NCBI RefSeq assembly: GCF_009498525.1
Contig: NZ_QSNT01000005.1
Coordinates: 126,718 to 190,717, forward strand
From: Rhizobium sp. ICMP 5592
Lineage (GTDB): Bacteria > Pseudomonadota > Alphaproteobacteria > Rhizobiales > Rhizobiaceae
DNA length: 64,000 bases
Direction of reading: 5' to 3'
A program made the position numbers and the translations under genes. Below the pieces are notes generated by a model, which had not been told where the DNA came from, made no database searches, and worked only from the letters and a program-made list of their open reading frames with translations. Shown here in pieces: positions 17,710-25,179 of the stretch (the first letter of the stretch is position 1; each line of letters begins with the position of its first letter).

Positions 17710-19941
17710 TCACAAAAAGCTCTGCGGATCGATATCCAGCTGCACATGCACCGACCCACGCTCCTTCGGCGCCTGCGCCAGCATGGCTCTCAGAAACCCT
17801 TGCATGTCGGAATTGCGCTTGCCGTGTACCAGCAGCCGGAAGCGGTGACGGCCGCGCACCAGGGCAAGCGGCGCTTCCGCCGGCCCGAGGACAGAGATGC
17901 CTTGCACCTGCGGCGCGGCACTGCGCATGCCGCGGGCATGGGTCTCAGCATCCTGGCGCGTTTCGGCGGAAACGATGATCGAGGCAAGCCGTCCGAAGGG
18001 TGGCAGCACCGCCCTCTCCCGCTCGGTAATCTCACGCTCATAAAAGGCGCTGGCATCGCCGGAGACGATTGCCTGCATGACCGGATGCTGCGGCTGGTAG
18101 GTTTGCAGCAGGCCGTGGCTCTTGAGGCCAGTTCGCCCGGCGCGTCCCGTCACCTGCGACAGGAGCTGGAAGGTCCGCTCGGCGGCACGCGGATCGCCAT
18201 TGGCAAGACCAAGATCGGCGTCGATGATGCCGACCAGCGTCATCAGCGGGAAATTATGCCCCTTGGCGACGAGCTGAGTGCCAATGACGATATCCGCCTC
18301 GCCCTTGGCAATGGCCTCGAGCTCCAGGCGAAGCCGCTTGACGCCGCCCATGATGTCGGAGGAGAGCACGATGGTTCGCGCATCGGGAAAATGCCGCTCC
18401 ACTTCCTCGGCAATGCGCTCGACACCCGGACCACAGGCGACGAGATGGTCGAACGTACCACATTCCGGGCATGCCTCAGGCGTCCGCTCGGCATAGCCGC
18501 ATTGATGGCACTGGAGCTGGCCGCGAAACCGGTGCTCCACCAGCCAGCTCGAACATTGCGGGCACTGGAAGCGATGGCCGCAGACCCGGCAGAGCGTCAG
18601 CGGCGCATAGCCGCGCCGATTGAGGAACAGCAGCGACTGCTGCCCCTTCTCCACCGTCTTGCCGATGGCCCGGATCAGCAGCGGCGACAGAAAGCCGCCG
18701 CGCTCCGGCGCATGCCGGCGCATGTCGACCAGATGCAGGTCCGGCATTGCCGCATCGCCGAAGCGGGTCGGCAGATGGATGGTGCTGTAGCGCCCGCTCT
18801 GGCCATTGACCTGGCTCTCGACAGAAGGCGTCGCCGACACCAGCACGACTGGGAAATCAGCGACGCGGCCGCGCACGACCGCCATATCGCGGGCATTATA
18901 ATAGACGCGGTCTTCCTGCTTGTAGGCGGGATCGTGCTCTTCATCGACAATGATGAGGCCAAGATCCTCGAAGGGCAGGAACAGCGCCGAGCGCGCGCCG
19001 GCAACGACCCGGACCTCGCCGGTCACCGCCTGCCGCCAGACCTTTTCGCGCGTGCGGGGCGCCAGATCCGAATGCCATTCGGCGGGCTTCGCCCCGAAAC
19101 GATCCTGGAACCGCTCAAGGAAGCTCGCCGTCAGCGCGATTTCCGGCAGAAGGATCAGCACCTGCTTGCCACGCTTCAGCGTCTCGGCAATCGCCTCGAA
19201 ATAAACCTCTGTCTTGCCCGAGCCGGTAACGCCGTCGATCAGCGAGACGGAGAACTCCTGCTTGCGCACCTCGGTCAGGATCTCATCGGCCGCTTCGCGC
19301 TGCGGGCCTTCGAGCCGCGAGGCGGCGTAATCCGGATCCGGTTTGGCAACGAGAGGCGGTGGCGGCAGAAACACGGTTTCGAAGACGCCCTGCGTGATCA
19401 GCCCATCGATAACGCTGGTCGAAACGCCCGCCGCATGCGCCAGCCCGCTACGCGTCCACGAGAGGCCGTCCTTCGCCATCTCCATCACCCGCACACGCGC
19501 CGGCGTCAGCCGCTCCGGCGTACCGCCGGCAAAGCGCAGCCCCTCGACCATCGGCTCGGGATCGAAGGCAGCCGGCACCCTCAGCGCCATGCGAGCAACA
19601 AGACCGGGCGGCGACAGCGTGTAAGCCGCAACCCAATCGATGAAATCGCGCATCTCCTTGGCAAGCGGCGGGCAATCGAAGACACGGCTGATCGGCCGGA
19701 GCTTCTTCGGATCGACCCCACCTTCGTCGCCGCCATCCCAAACGACGCCGATCACCTGCCTCGGCCCCAGTGGCACCTGCACGACAGAGCCGGGCTCGAC
19801 CGCCATGCCTTCCGGCACCGCATAGGAATAAGGCTTTGGCGCGGGCATGGGCACCAGAACCGGAACCGTGCGGGTCATCACAGCTTTAGCGGGCGCGGCC
19901 TCAAACAGCGCACCGAACAGATCGGAAGAATCTTTACTCAT
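17710..19941 (-). CDS. priA: Primosomal replication restart helicase PriA
   Basis: 743 residues from the ATG at 19941; the in-frame TTG at 19971 is less likely. The order is: 3'-end-binding domain, then a superfamily 2 helicase with Walker A GVTGSGKTEVY, the DEEHD box (VDEEHDPAYKQ) and the inserted zinc-binding cluster of eight cysteines (CRVCGH, CPQCSSW, CHQCGY, CPECGTF). QVTGRAGR is motif VI. PriA recognises abandoned forks and reloads the replicative helicase. The gene is monocistronic here by spacing, between the small membrane protein and a long intergenic gap. Confidence 0.97.
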   Translation of the reverse strand: MSKDSSDLFGALFEAAPAKAVMTRTVPVLVPMPAPKPYSYAVPEGMAVEPGSVVQVPLGPRQVIGVVWDGGDEGGVDPKKLRPISRVFDCPPLAKEMRDFIDWVAAYTLSPPGLVARMALRVPAAFDPEPMVEGLRFAGGTPERLTPARVRVMEMAKDGLSWTRSGLAHAAGVSTSVIDGLITQGVFETVFLPPPPLVAKPDPDYAASRLEGPQREAADEILTEVRKQEFSVSLIDGVTGSGKTEVYFEAIAETLKRGKQVLILLPEIALTASFLERFQDRFGAKPAEWHSDLAPRTREKVWRQAVTGEVRVVAGARSALFLPFEDLGLIIVDEEHDPAYKQEDRVYYNARDMAVVRGRVADFPVVLVSATPSVESQVNGQSGRYSTIHLPTRFGDAAMPDLHLVDMRRHAPERGGFLSPLLIRAIGKTVEKGQQSLLFLNRRGYAPLTLCRVCGHRFQCPQCSSWLVEHRFRGQLQCHQCGYAERTPEACPECGTFDHLVACGPGVERIAEEVERHFPDARTIVLSSDIMGGVKRLRLELEAIAKGEADIVIGTQLVAKGHNFPLMTLVGIIDADLGLANGDPRAAERTFQLLSQVTGRAGRTGLKSHGLLQTYQPQHPVMQAIVSGDASAFYEREITERERAVLPPFGRLASIIVSAETRQDAETHARGMRSAAPQVQGISVLGPAEAPLALVRGRHRFRLLVHGKRNSDMQGFLRAMLAQAPKERGSVHVQLDIDPQSFL

Positions 19942-20142
19942 TGCGCCAGACCATGCCCCGAGCGGCGGCAAAAGGGAACCCGGGAGTAGCGCCAGGCCGC
20001 TTGCAAAATGCGGACCGTCTGCAAGCTGCCGTACATATCCGGGTCTTATGTAGCAATGCCACCAATGACCGCCATTGGCCCGTTGCGGACTAAATGGGCG
20101 ACGCTTCTCTAATCGGCGGGCACTTACGGTCCGCTGGTTTCG

Positions 20143-20250
20143 TTATTTCTTCTTCTCTTGATCGTGATGCCACTTAATGGCGAAGAACATGCCCGTGCCT
20201 AACACGAGAAGCTTGAGCGGAAAGAAGACTATAGGGAACCAATCCCACAT
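20143..20250 (-). CDS. 35-residue single-pass membrane microprotein
   Basis: The ATG at 20250 to the TAA at 20143 encodes 35 residues. It begins MWDWFPIVFFPLKLLVLG, continues with a hydrophobic stretch ending near Ile24, and closes with the strongly charged KWHHDQEKKK tail. This is the profile of a single membrane helix with a positively charged, probably cytoplasmic, C-terminus. A weak GGAA lies upstream. It has the strand of priA but is 201 bases upstream of it. Short proteins of this look occur in rhizobia in my recollection, with no known function. The coherent composition makes a chance frame unlikely. Confidence 0.6.
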   Translation of the reverse strand: MWDWFPIVFFPLKLLVLGTGMFFAIKWHHDQEKKK

Positions 20251-20500
20251 TTCGGATATTTCCAGGCTATTATTTGACACTATCTATCGTGAGGGAGCAC
20301 TACCTCAAAACTGCTGCATACAACATCAGCCATGTTGACGCAGACGAGATCATAACATTCCCATTACACGGCATGAATGGGTTTGCCCCATGTTTCCGGA
20401 CAGGTTGTTTAACCTAACAAGCTGGTGACCGCTTCTGGCGCTAAGTTGCCTCAAATGCCCCGTCCCAGTTGGTGGCATCTGCTACCGAATTGCGTAAATA
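20251..20500. other. Gene-free gap, possibly a degraded insertion-sequence edge
   Basis: No reading frame of credible length or composition is visible on either strand. The segment looks less GC-rich than the genes around it. A part near 20384-20410, GTTTGCCCCATGTTTCCGGA, resembles the terminal sequence of some IS families, and the next bases could be a decayed transposase 3' end. No matching second end is seen, so this is only a suspicion. The flanking 19942-20142, upstream of priA, also holds nothing recognisable apart from the presumed priA promoter. Confidence 0.3.
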
Positions 20501-21229
20501 TCAGAGACTTCGCGATACTGCAGAAAGCCTACCATCTGCCCTAATCCGGAGAGCAGGCTGTTCAAAATTGTCGTTGTTAAAAATTGCATCGGCAACAGAA
20601 GCAGGCGCACACAAACGCTCATAGAGATCAAAGGCCGGCCGGTACCGGTTGGCATAAAGCTGGCGGGTAGCCTCTCCTCCTCCCAACTGCACGGTGTCAC
20701 GATCTATGCCCCGTTGTTCTGACACATGCTCCAAGGTCTCGACGAAGACCGTCAGGTCCCATCCGTCGCGCAGCTCATAGCGCTGGAGAAAGGTGCCATC
20801 GACGATGAGGATGGCGTCAGCCGGCGCGAATTGCGGATCCTGTTCGACGGGCAAATCATTGGCGAGATCAAATGACGCCGTGCGGTACCAGCGATCACCA
20901 CCCGGCCCTAAAGGAGAGAGAAGCAGCGCATTGATGGCCGGAAGGTCGCGCGCATCGTAGTAATAGCCCTCGGCGGAATGCCGCCCGCGTGCATAACGTT
21001 CCACCCTTGGCCTGTGGAAGCCATCGATCGATGTTCGAATGACGTCCCTGCCTTTGGCCCTGAGGCAAACCGCCAGTTCGTTCGCCAGCGTTGTCTTGCC
21101 GGATGCCGTTCTCCCGTCGATCGCAACACGAACGGGCCTTGCCGCTTCCATATTTACGATCATGGCGGCGAAGTCATTCAACAAGGTTGCCCTCAATGAG
21201 GACCTCTCATCGCTGACAACAGCGCTCAT
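20501..21229 (-). CDS. Uridine-kinase-like P-loop phosphotransferase (paralog 2)
   Basis: 242 residues. The Walker A loop GRTASGKTT is at residues 39-47, preceded by the strand VRVAID. SIDGFHRPR (residues 68-76) aligns with SVDGFHHPR of the protein at 6183-6851, with Asp69 at the predicted active site. RYARG, EGYYYD and ILIVDGTFL also match it, so the two are clearly paralogs. The start ATG overlaps the stop of the upstream acyltransferase by four bases (ATGA, 21229-21226), implying translational coupling and a shared process, perhaps phosphorylation of a lipid precursor or nucleoside. The substrate is unknown. Confidence 0.75.
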   Translation of the reverse strand: MSAVVSDERSSLRATLLNDFAAMIVNMEAARPVRVAIDGRTASGKTTLANELAVCLRAKGRDVIRTSIDGFHRPRVERYARGRHSAEGYYYDARDLPAINALLLSPLGPGGDRWYRTASFDLANDLPVEQDPQFAPADAILIVDGTFLQRYELRDGWDLTVFVETLEHVSEQRGIDRDTVQLGGGEATRQLYANRYRPAFDLYERLCAPASVADAIFNNDNFEQPALRIRADGRLSAVSRSL

Positions 21230-22182
21230 GCGGAATGTTCCTTGACCTCAGCGACCATATCCGCAGGCTCAGTCGGCGCACCCATCGGAGCAAACGTCGC
21301 ATCGCCATCACGAGCCAGATCGAACACCGTATGTTTCTCCAGCGCCTTGGTCACGTCGTTGACGTCGCCGTCGAGATGCTCGGCCGGGATCAGATTGCCA
21401 ATCAGGAAATCGAAGCGGTCGCCGCGCTTGTTGAGGAGTTCGTGGAATACCGTCATGTCGCGCAGCTCCGTCGACCATTTGGCAAACCAGTAGAACAGCC
21501 CGGAATTGCGCGCCGTCAGATGCACCGGCAGGATCGGCAGATTGTATTTGCGCGCGAGCCCGACGGCCGAGGTCTTCCAGGGCCGTTCGTTCAGTCTGCC
21601 GTTTGCCCAATAGGCGATGCGGCCGGACGGGAAGAGCACTGTGACCTTGCCCTCGGCAACGGCGCGATTGGTGATTTGCAGCGTCTCGCGCGTCTTCAGC
21701 TTGCTCTTGTATTCGTCGCGCCATTCGACCGGGATGATCATCTCGGAAAAGCGCGGATTGACCCGCACCGCATCGCGATTGGCAAACACCATCATGTCGG
21801 GCCGGCGCGACTTCAGCAGATCGAAGACCGCGACACCATCGGCAATACCGGTCGGATGGTTGCTGACCAGAATGAAACCGCCTGAGGCCGGTATGCGCTC
21901 GGCATGGGTCACACCGATATCCAGCTTCAGCAGATCGCTCATATATTCGAAACACTGGAAACCCGGCAGCTTGGCGACGTCATCGGCGAATTCGATCGCC
22001 TTGTTGTAGCGCAGCAGCGTATAGAGAAAGGGCCGCATCACCGGCCAGAGCGGGTTGCGAACGATCTTCTGGCCGCGCTCGGCGATCAGCGTGTCGACGA
22101 TATGTCCGGGCTGGCCCTGGGACACCAAAGCGATCGCTTCTGCAAGTTGTCCCAATGCAGTTATCGAACCGCGACGTGCCAT
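21226..22182 (-). CDS. Lysophospholipid acyltransferase (PlsC-like, hemolysin-type subgroup)
   Basis: 318 residues. The acyl-transfer motif reads NHPTGIADG, with five residues between His and Asp instead of the usual four. The same spacing is seen in the ornithine-lipid/hemolysin-type branch of the acyltransferases (NHPxGGxDG). VTVLFPSGRIAYW fits the glycerol-phosphate-binding motif III, and LPILPVHLTARNS motif IV. There is no obvious N-terminal membrane helix. It probably transfers an acyl chain to a lysolipid at the membrane. Coupled by an ATGA overlap to the kinase-like gene downstream. Confidence 0.82.
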   Translation of the reverse strand: MARRGSITALGQLAEAIALVSQGQPGHIVDTLIAERGQKIVRNPLWPVMRPFLYTLLRYNKAIEFADDVAKLPGFQCFEYMSDLLKLDIGVTHAERIPASGGFILVSNHPTGIADGVAVFDLLKSRRPDMMVFANRDAVRVNPRFSEMIIPVEWRDEYKSKLKTRETLQITNRAVAEGKVTVLFPSGRIAYWANGRLNERPWKTSAVGLARKYNLPILPVHLTARNSGLFYWFAKWSTELRDMTVFHELLNKRGDRFDFLIGNLIPAEHLDGDVNDVTKALEKHTVFDLARDGDATFAPMGAPTEPADMVAEVKEHSA

Positions 22183-22434
22183 GAAATGCCCTGGATGGTT
22201 GGGTTGTACTCTATCGCAATCGAATATGATCGAAGCATGACAAGCGCCTCGCGTATAAACACTTAAATCCGATTTGATTTAAGGAACAGCTTATACGCAG
22301 TTGAAAAGGGCTACTGTGTTCTTTCCGCACGCAAAGGAAGCGCGGCGCAGTAGGATTGTTAGCGATTCCATAACCTTCCCCACTTCAAAGTGGCAGAATG
22401 ATTTTGGAATTCAAGGGGTTTTCCACTGAACGAG

Positions 22435-23361
22435 TTGTTGATCATTGCCGACCCTAAGTTGATGGACGAGCGCAGCCGCTGGTTGGAGGTGCTGGGCCAG
22501 GAACGCCGACTTTCCGCCCATACGCTGGATGCCTATGAACGCGACACCCGGCAATTCCTGACCTTTCTGACCGGCCATCTCGGCGGCCCGGCAAGCATCA
22601 AAGATATCCAGGCGCTGCGGCCCGCCGATTTCCGCGGCTTTCTCGCCGCGCGCCGCAAGGATGGCGCCGGCGCGCGTTCGCTCGGGCGCAATCTTGCCGG
22701 CCTTCGCTCGCTGCTGCGCTATCTCGAAAAGAAGGGCCTGGTGAATGCCGCCGGCGCCGGCGCGGTGCGCTCGCCGAAGCAGCCGAAGTCCCTGCCGAAG
22801 CCACTGTCGGACACACAGGCCATCACCGTCGTTAGCGACGAGGCGCAGATGCATGACGAACCCTGGATCGCCGCGCGTGACGCCGCTGTGCTGACGCTGC
22901 TCTATGGCTGCGGCCTGCGCATCTCCGAGGCGCTGGACCTGACGCCGGACAACATCCGCCCCGGCGCGACAGCACTGCGCATCACCGGCAAGGGCAACAA
23001 GACGCGGCTGGTGCCGCTCTTGCCCATCGTCGTCGAAGCCGTCGAAAGATACCGCGCGATCTGCCCCTATCATCTCGACGCCGGCTCTCCCCTCTTCCGT
23101 GGCGCGCGCGGCGGCAAGCTGCATGCCGGCATCATCCAGCGCGGCATGCAAAAGCTGCGCAGCGCCTTCGGCCTGCCGGACACGGCGACGCCGCATGCCC
23201 TGCGTCATTCTTTCGCCACGCATCTGCTCGCAGGCGGCGGTGACCTGCGCACGATCCAGGAATTGCTCGGCCATGCCAGCCTCTCGACCACGCAGGTCTA
23301 CACCGGCGTCGATCAGTCGCGTCTGCTGGAAGTCTACGATCGGGCTCATCCGCGCGCGTAA
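22435..23361 (+). CDS. xerC: Site-specific tyrosine recombinase XerC
   Basis: 308 residues from the TTG at 22435. All catalytic residues are present in that numbering: R162 (GLRISE), K186 (TGKGNKTR), H254 and R257 (HALRHSFATHLL), H280 (LGHASLSTTQ) and Y289 (VYTGVD). It has the N-terminal SAM-like core-binding domain and resolves chromosome dimers at dif with XerD. XerC rather than XerD is favoured by its place near priA in rhizobia. The start is uncertain: an AAGGGG at 22413-22418 sits seven bases before an in-frame CTG at 22426, which would add three residues (Asn-Glu after the start), while no good site precedes the TTG. Confidence 0.9.
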   Translation: MLIIADPKLMDERSRWLEVLGQERRLSAHTLDAYERDTRQFLTFLTGHLGGPASIKDIQALRPADFRGFLAARRKDGAGARSLGRNLAGLRSLLRYLEKKGLVNAAGAGAVRSPKQPKSLPKPLSDTQAITVVSDEAQMHDEPWIAARDAAVLTLLYGCGLRISEALDLTPDNIRPGATALRITGKGNKTRLVPLLPIVVEAVERYRAICPYHLDAGSPLFRGARGGKLHAGIIQRGMQKLRSAFGLPDTATPHALRHSFATHLLAGGGDLRTIQELLGHASLSTTQVYTGVDQSRLLEVYDRAHPRA

Positions 23362-23495
23362 GAAAGCGTTAACCCCTCACGTTAAGGGAAAATGCGCTTC
23401 GGGCGGATAGAGCAGAGACCAGTTTCGGAATGATCCTGTCGGGAGGCTGCGTCGCAGCTTTCGAGGATCGCATATTCTGCTTTCGGAAGGTTGGG

Positions 23496-24587
23496 ATGAT
23501 ATCTGCTCTCGGGATCAAGACGGCGCGGCTGACGGCAGCGAGGCCCGGTGATATTCTCCTCTGGCTGGCGACGGCCTTTCCGGTGATGCTGGTGATCGCG
23601 CTGATCGTCGCGGTGTTGTCGTCGGTGCCGGCGCATGCCGACGAGACCGCGTCCGACAGCTGCGGCGGCAAGAACCTCATGACGGACCTACAGAAGACCG
23701 ACCCCGCGAAATATGCCTCGATCCTTGCCGATGGCGACAAGGTCGCGAACGGCAAAGGCATCTTCTGGAAGATCGAAAAGCCCGGCCTGAAGCCCTCCTG
23801 GCTGCTCGGCACCATGCATGTGAGCGACACGCGCGTCACGACCATGCCGAAGGGTGCGGCGGAGGCCAGCGCTGAGGCCGATACGATTATCGTTGAATCC
23901 GATGAGATCCTCGACGACAAGAAGGCGGCGGCGGCCCTCTTCATCAATCCATCGCTGACCATGCTGCCGAACGGCGGGACCATCGGCCAGCATCTTTCGC
24001 CCAAAGACAATGCCCGGCTGGAAGCGGCCCTGAAACAACGCGGCGTGCCGCTTGCCGCCGTTTCTCACATGCAGCCCTGGCTGATTTCAAGCTCCTTCCA
24101 GATGACCGGCTGCGAAATTCGCCGCAAGGCGTCCGGTGTCAAATTCCTCGATCAGAAGCTCGCCGCCGATGCCACTGCGGCCGGCAAGCAGGTCAAGGGC
24201 CTGGAGACGCTCGCCGAACAGGCCAAGGCGATGAGCGACCTGCCGATCGAGCTGCACCTGAAATCGCTGCTCCAGACGCTGGAACTCGGCGACAGGATCA
24301 ACGACATCAACGAAACGATGACCGACCTCTACCTCGCCGGCAATATCGGCGCGATCATGCCGATGCTCAAGAACATCGACCCGGACCAGAACCTGTCCGA
24401 CGATGACGCCGGCACCTTCGAGCAGCGCATCGTGCTAGACCGCAACAAGGTGATGGGTGAACGCGCAGCCCCGATCCTCGCCAAGGGCAACGTCTTCATG
24501 GCTGTCGGCGCGCTGCATCTGTCCGGCGACGAGGGATTGGTGGCGCTGCTGCGCAAGCAGGGCTTTACGGTGACTGCGGTCGACTGA
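23496..24587 (+). CDS. TraB/GumN-family protein, exported
   Basis: 363 residues from the ATG at 23496, chosen for GGAAGG at 23485-23490. A hydrophobic segment near residues 23-42 ends in VPAHA-DE, a probable signal peptide cleavage site. The mature part carries the TraB/GumN hallmarks: LLGTMHVSD near the N-terminus, paired acidic residues (VESDE), and MAVGALHLSGDEGL near the C-terminus. The fold resembles metal-dependent erythromycin-esterase/TIKI-type hydrolases, but the bacterial function is not established. It is convergent with the DUF2867 gene and overlaps its 3' end by 23 bases. Confidence 0.85.
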   Translation: MISALGIKTARLTAARPGDILLWLATAFPVMLVIALIVAVLSSVPAHADETASDSCGGKNLMTDLQKTDPAKYASILADGDKVANGKGIFWKIEKPGLKPSWLLGTMHVSDTRVTTMPKGAAEASAEADTIIVESDEILDDKKAAAALFINPSLTMLPNGGTIGQHLSPKDNARLEAALKQRGVPLAAVSHMQPWLISSSFQMTGCEIRRKASGVKFLDQKLAADATAAGKQVKGLETLAEQAKAMSDLPIELHLKSLLQTLELGDRINDINETMTDLYLAGNIGAIMPMLKNIDPDQNLSDDDAGTFEQRIVLDRNKVMGERAAPILAKGNVFMAVGALHLSGDEGLVALLRKQGFTVTAVD

Positions 24588-25077
24588 CCACGCCCATTCG
24601 TTTCCCGAAGTCGGCCATCATTGTCTCGACAATCAGCCGGTGGAACGGCGTGATCACGGCGAGATAGATCTTGCCAAGCAGGATATTCCGCTTCACCAGC
24701 GTCGTCGTATCGACGAGCCGGCGTCCCTCACCATCATCTCGTACATCGATCACGACGCGGAAATCGAGGTGCTTGTCATCGAATCCGAGAACGACCTGGC
24801 TGTCCGATTTGCTGACAACCGGGAAGAAGCCGACCATCTCCGGCCCGTCCGGTGCACGATATGCGCTGGATTTCAGGCCGAAAACGCCGGTCACTGCGTC
24901 GCGCAGCCTTAGCAACGACCGCACCCAGAGCGGAAAATGATCGAGTATCATGCCCGCAGCGACGATCGCCGTAAAATCCGATGTCGGAACTTGCAGCTCG
25001 AAGCAATCAGCCCAATCAGCCCCCGGCAATGCCGGGTGTGGCATATGTGGTTTAACCATTATGGGCTTTGCCGGCAT
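24565..25077 (-). CDS. DUF2867-family protein
   Basis: About 170 residues from the ATG at 25077, which follows GGGTG; a GTG at 25104 would add nine. LLGKIYLAVITPFHRLIV near the C-terminus and the central RAPDGPEMVGFFPVVSKSD are typical of DUF2867 proteins, in which a lipocalin/START-like beta-rich fold is suspected. No catalytic motif is evident and there is no signal peptide. Its last 23 bases overlap the end of the oppositely oriented TraB/GumN gene. Function unknown. Confidence 0.75.
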   Translation of the reverse strand: MPAKPIMVKPHMPHPALPGADWADCFELQVPTSDFTAIVAAGMILDHFPLWVRSLLRLRDAVTGVFGLKSSAYRAPDGPEMVGFFPVVSKSDSQVVLGFDDKHLDFRVVIDVRDDGEGRRLVDTTTLVKRNILLGKIYLAVITPFHRLIVETMMADFGKRMGVVSRPQSP

Positions 25078-25179
25078 TTTTTCACCCGCTATTTCGATTG
25101 CCACAACCTAGCACAATCGACAGAAGACGAAGCATACAAACAGGGACTGCGGCAATTCGCCAGGCCAACCGGAAAGGGA

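Noticed and set aside
17746..19989. 747-codon open frame on the plus strand
   Set aside because: Antisense to priA over its whole length; no start site or domain.
24565..24587. Overlap of the TraB/GumN and DUF2867 genes as a sign of a frameshift
   Set aside because: The overlap is between convergent 3' ends and both proteins finish with family-typical C-termini, so it is ordinary compaction.
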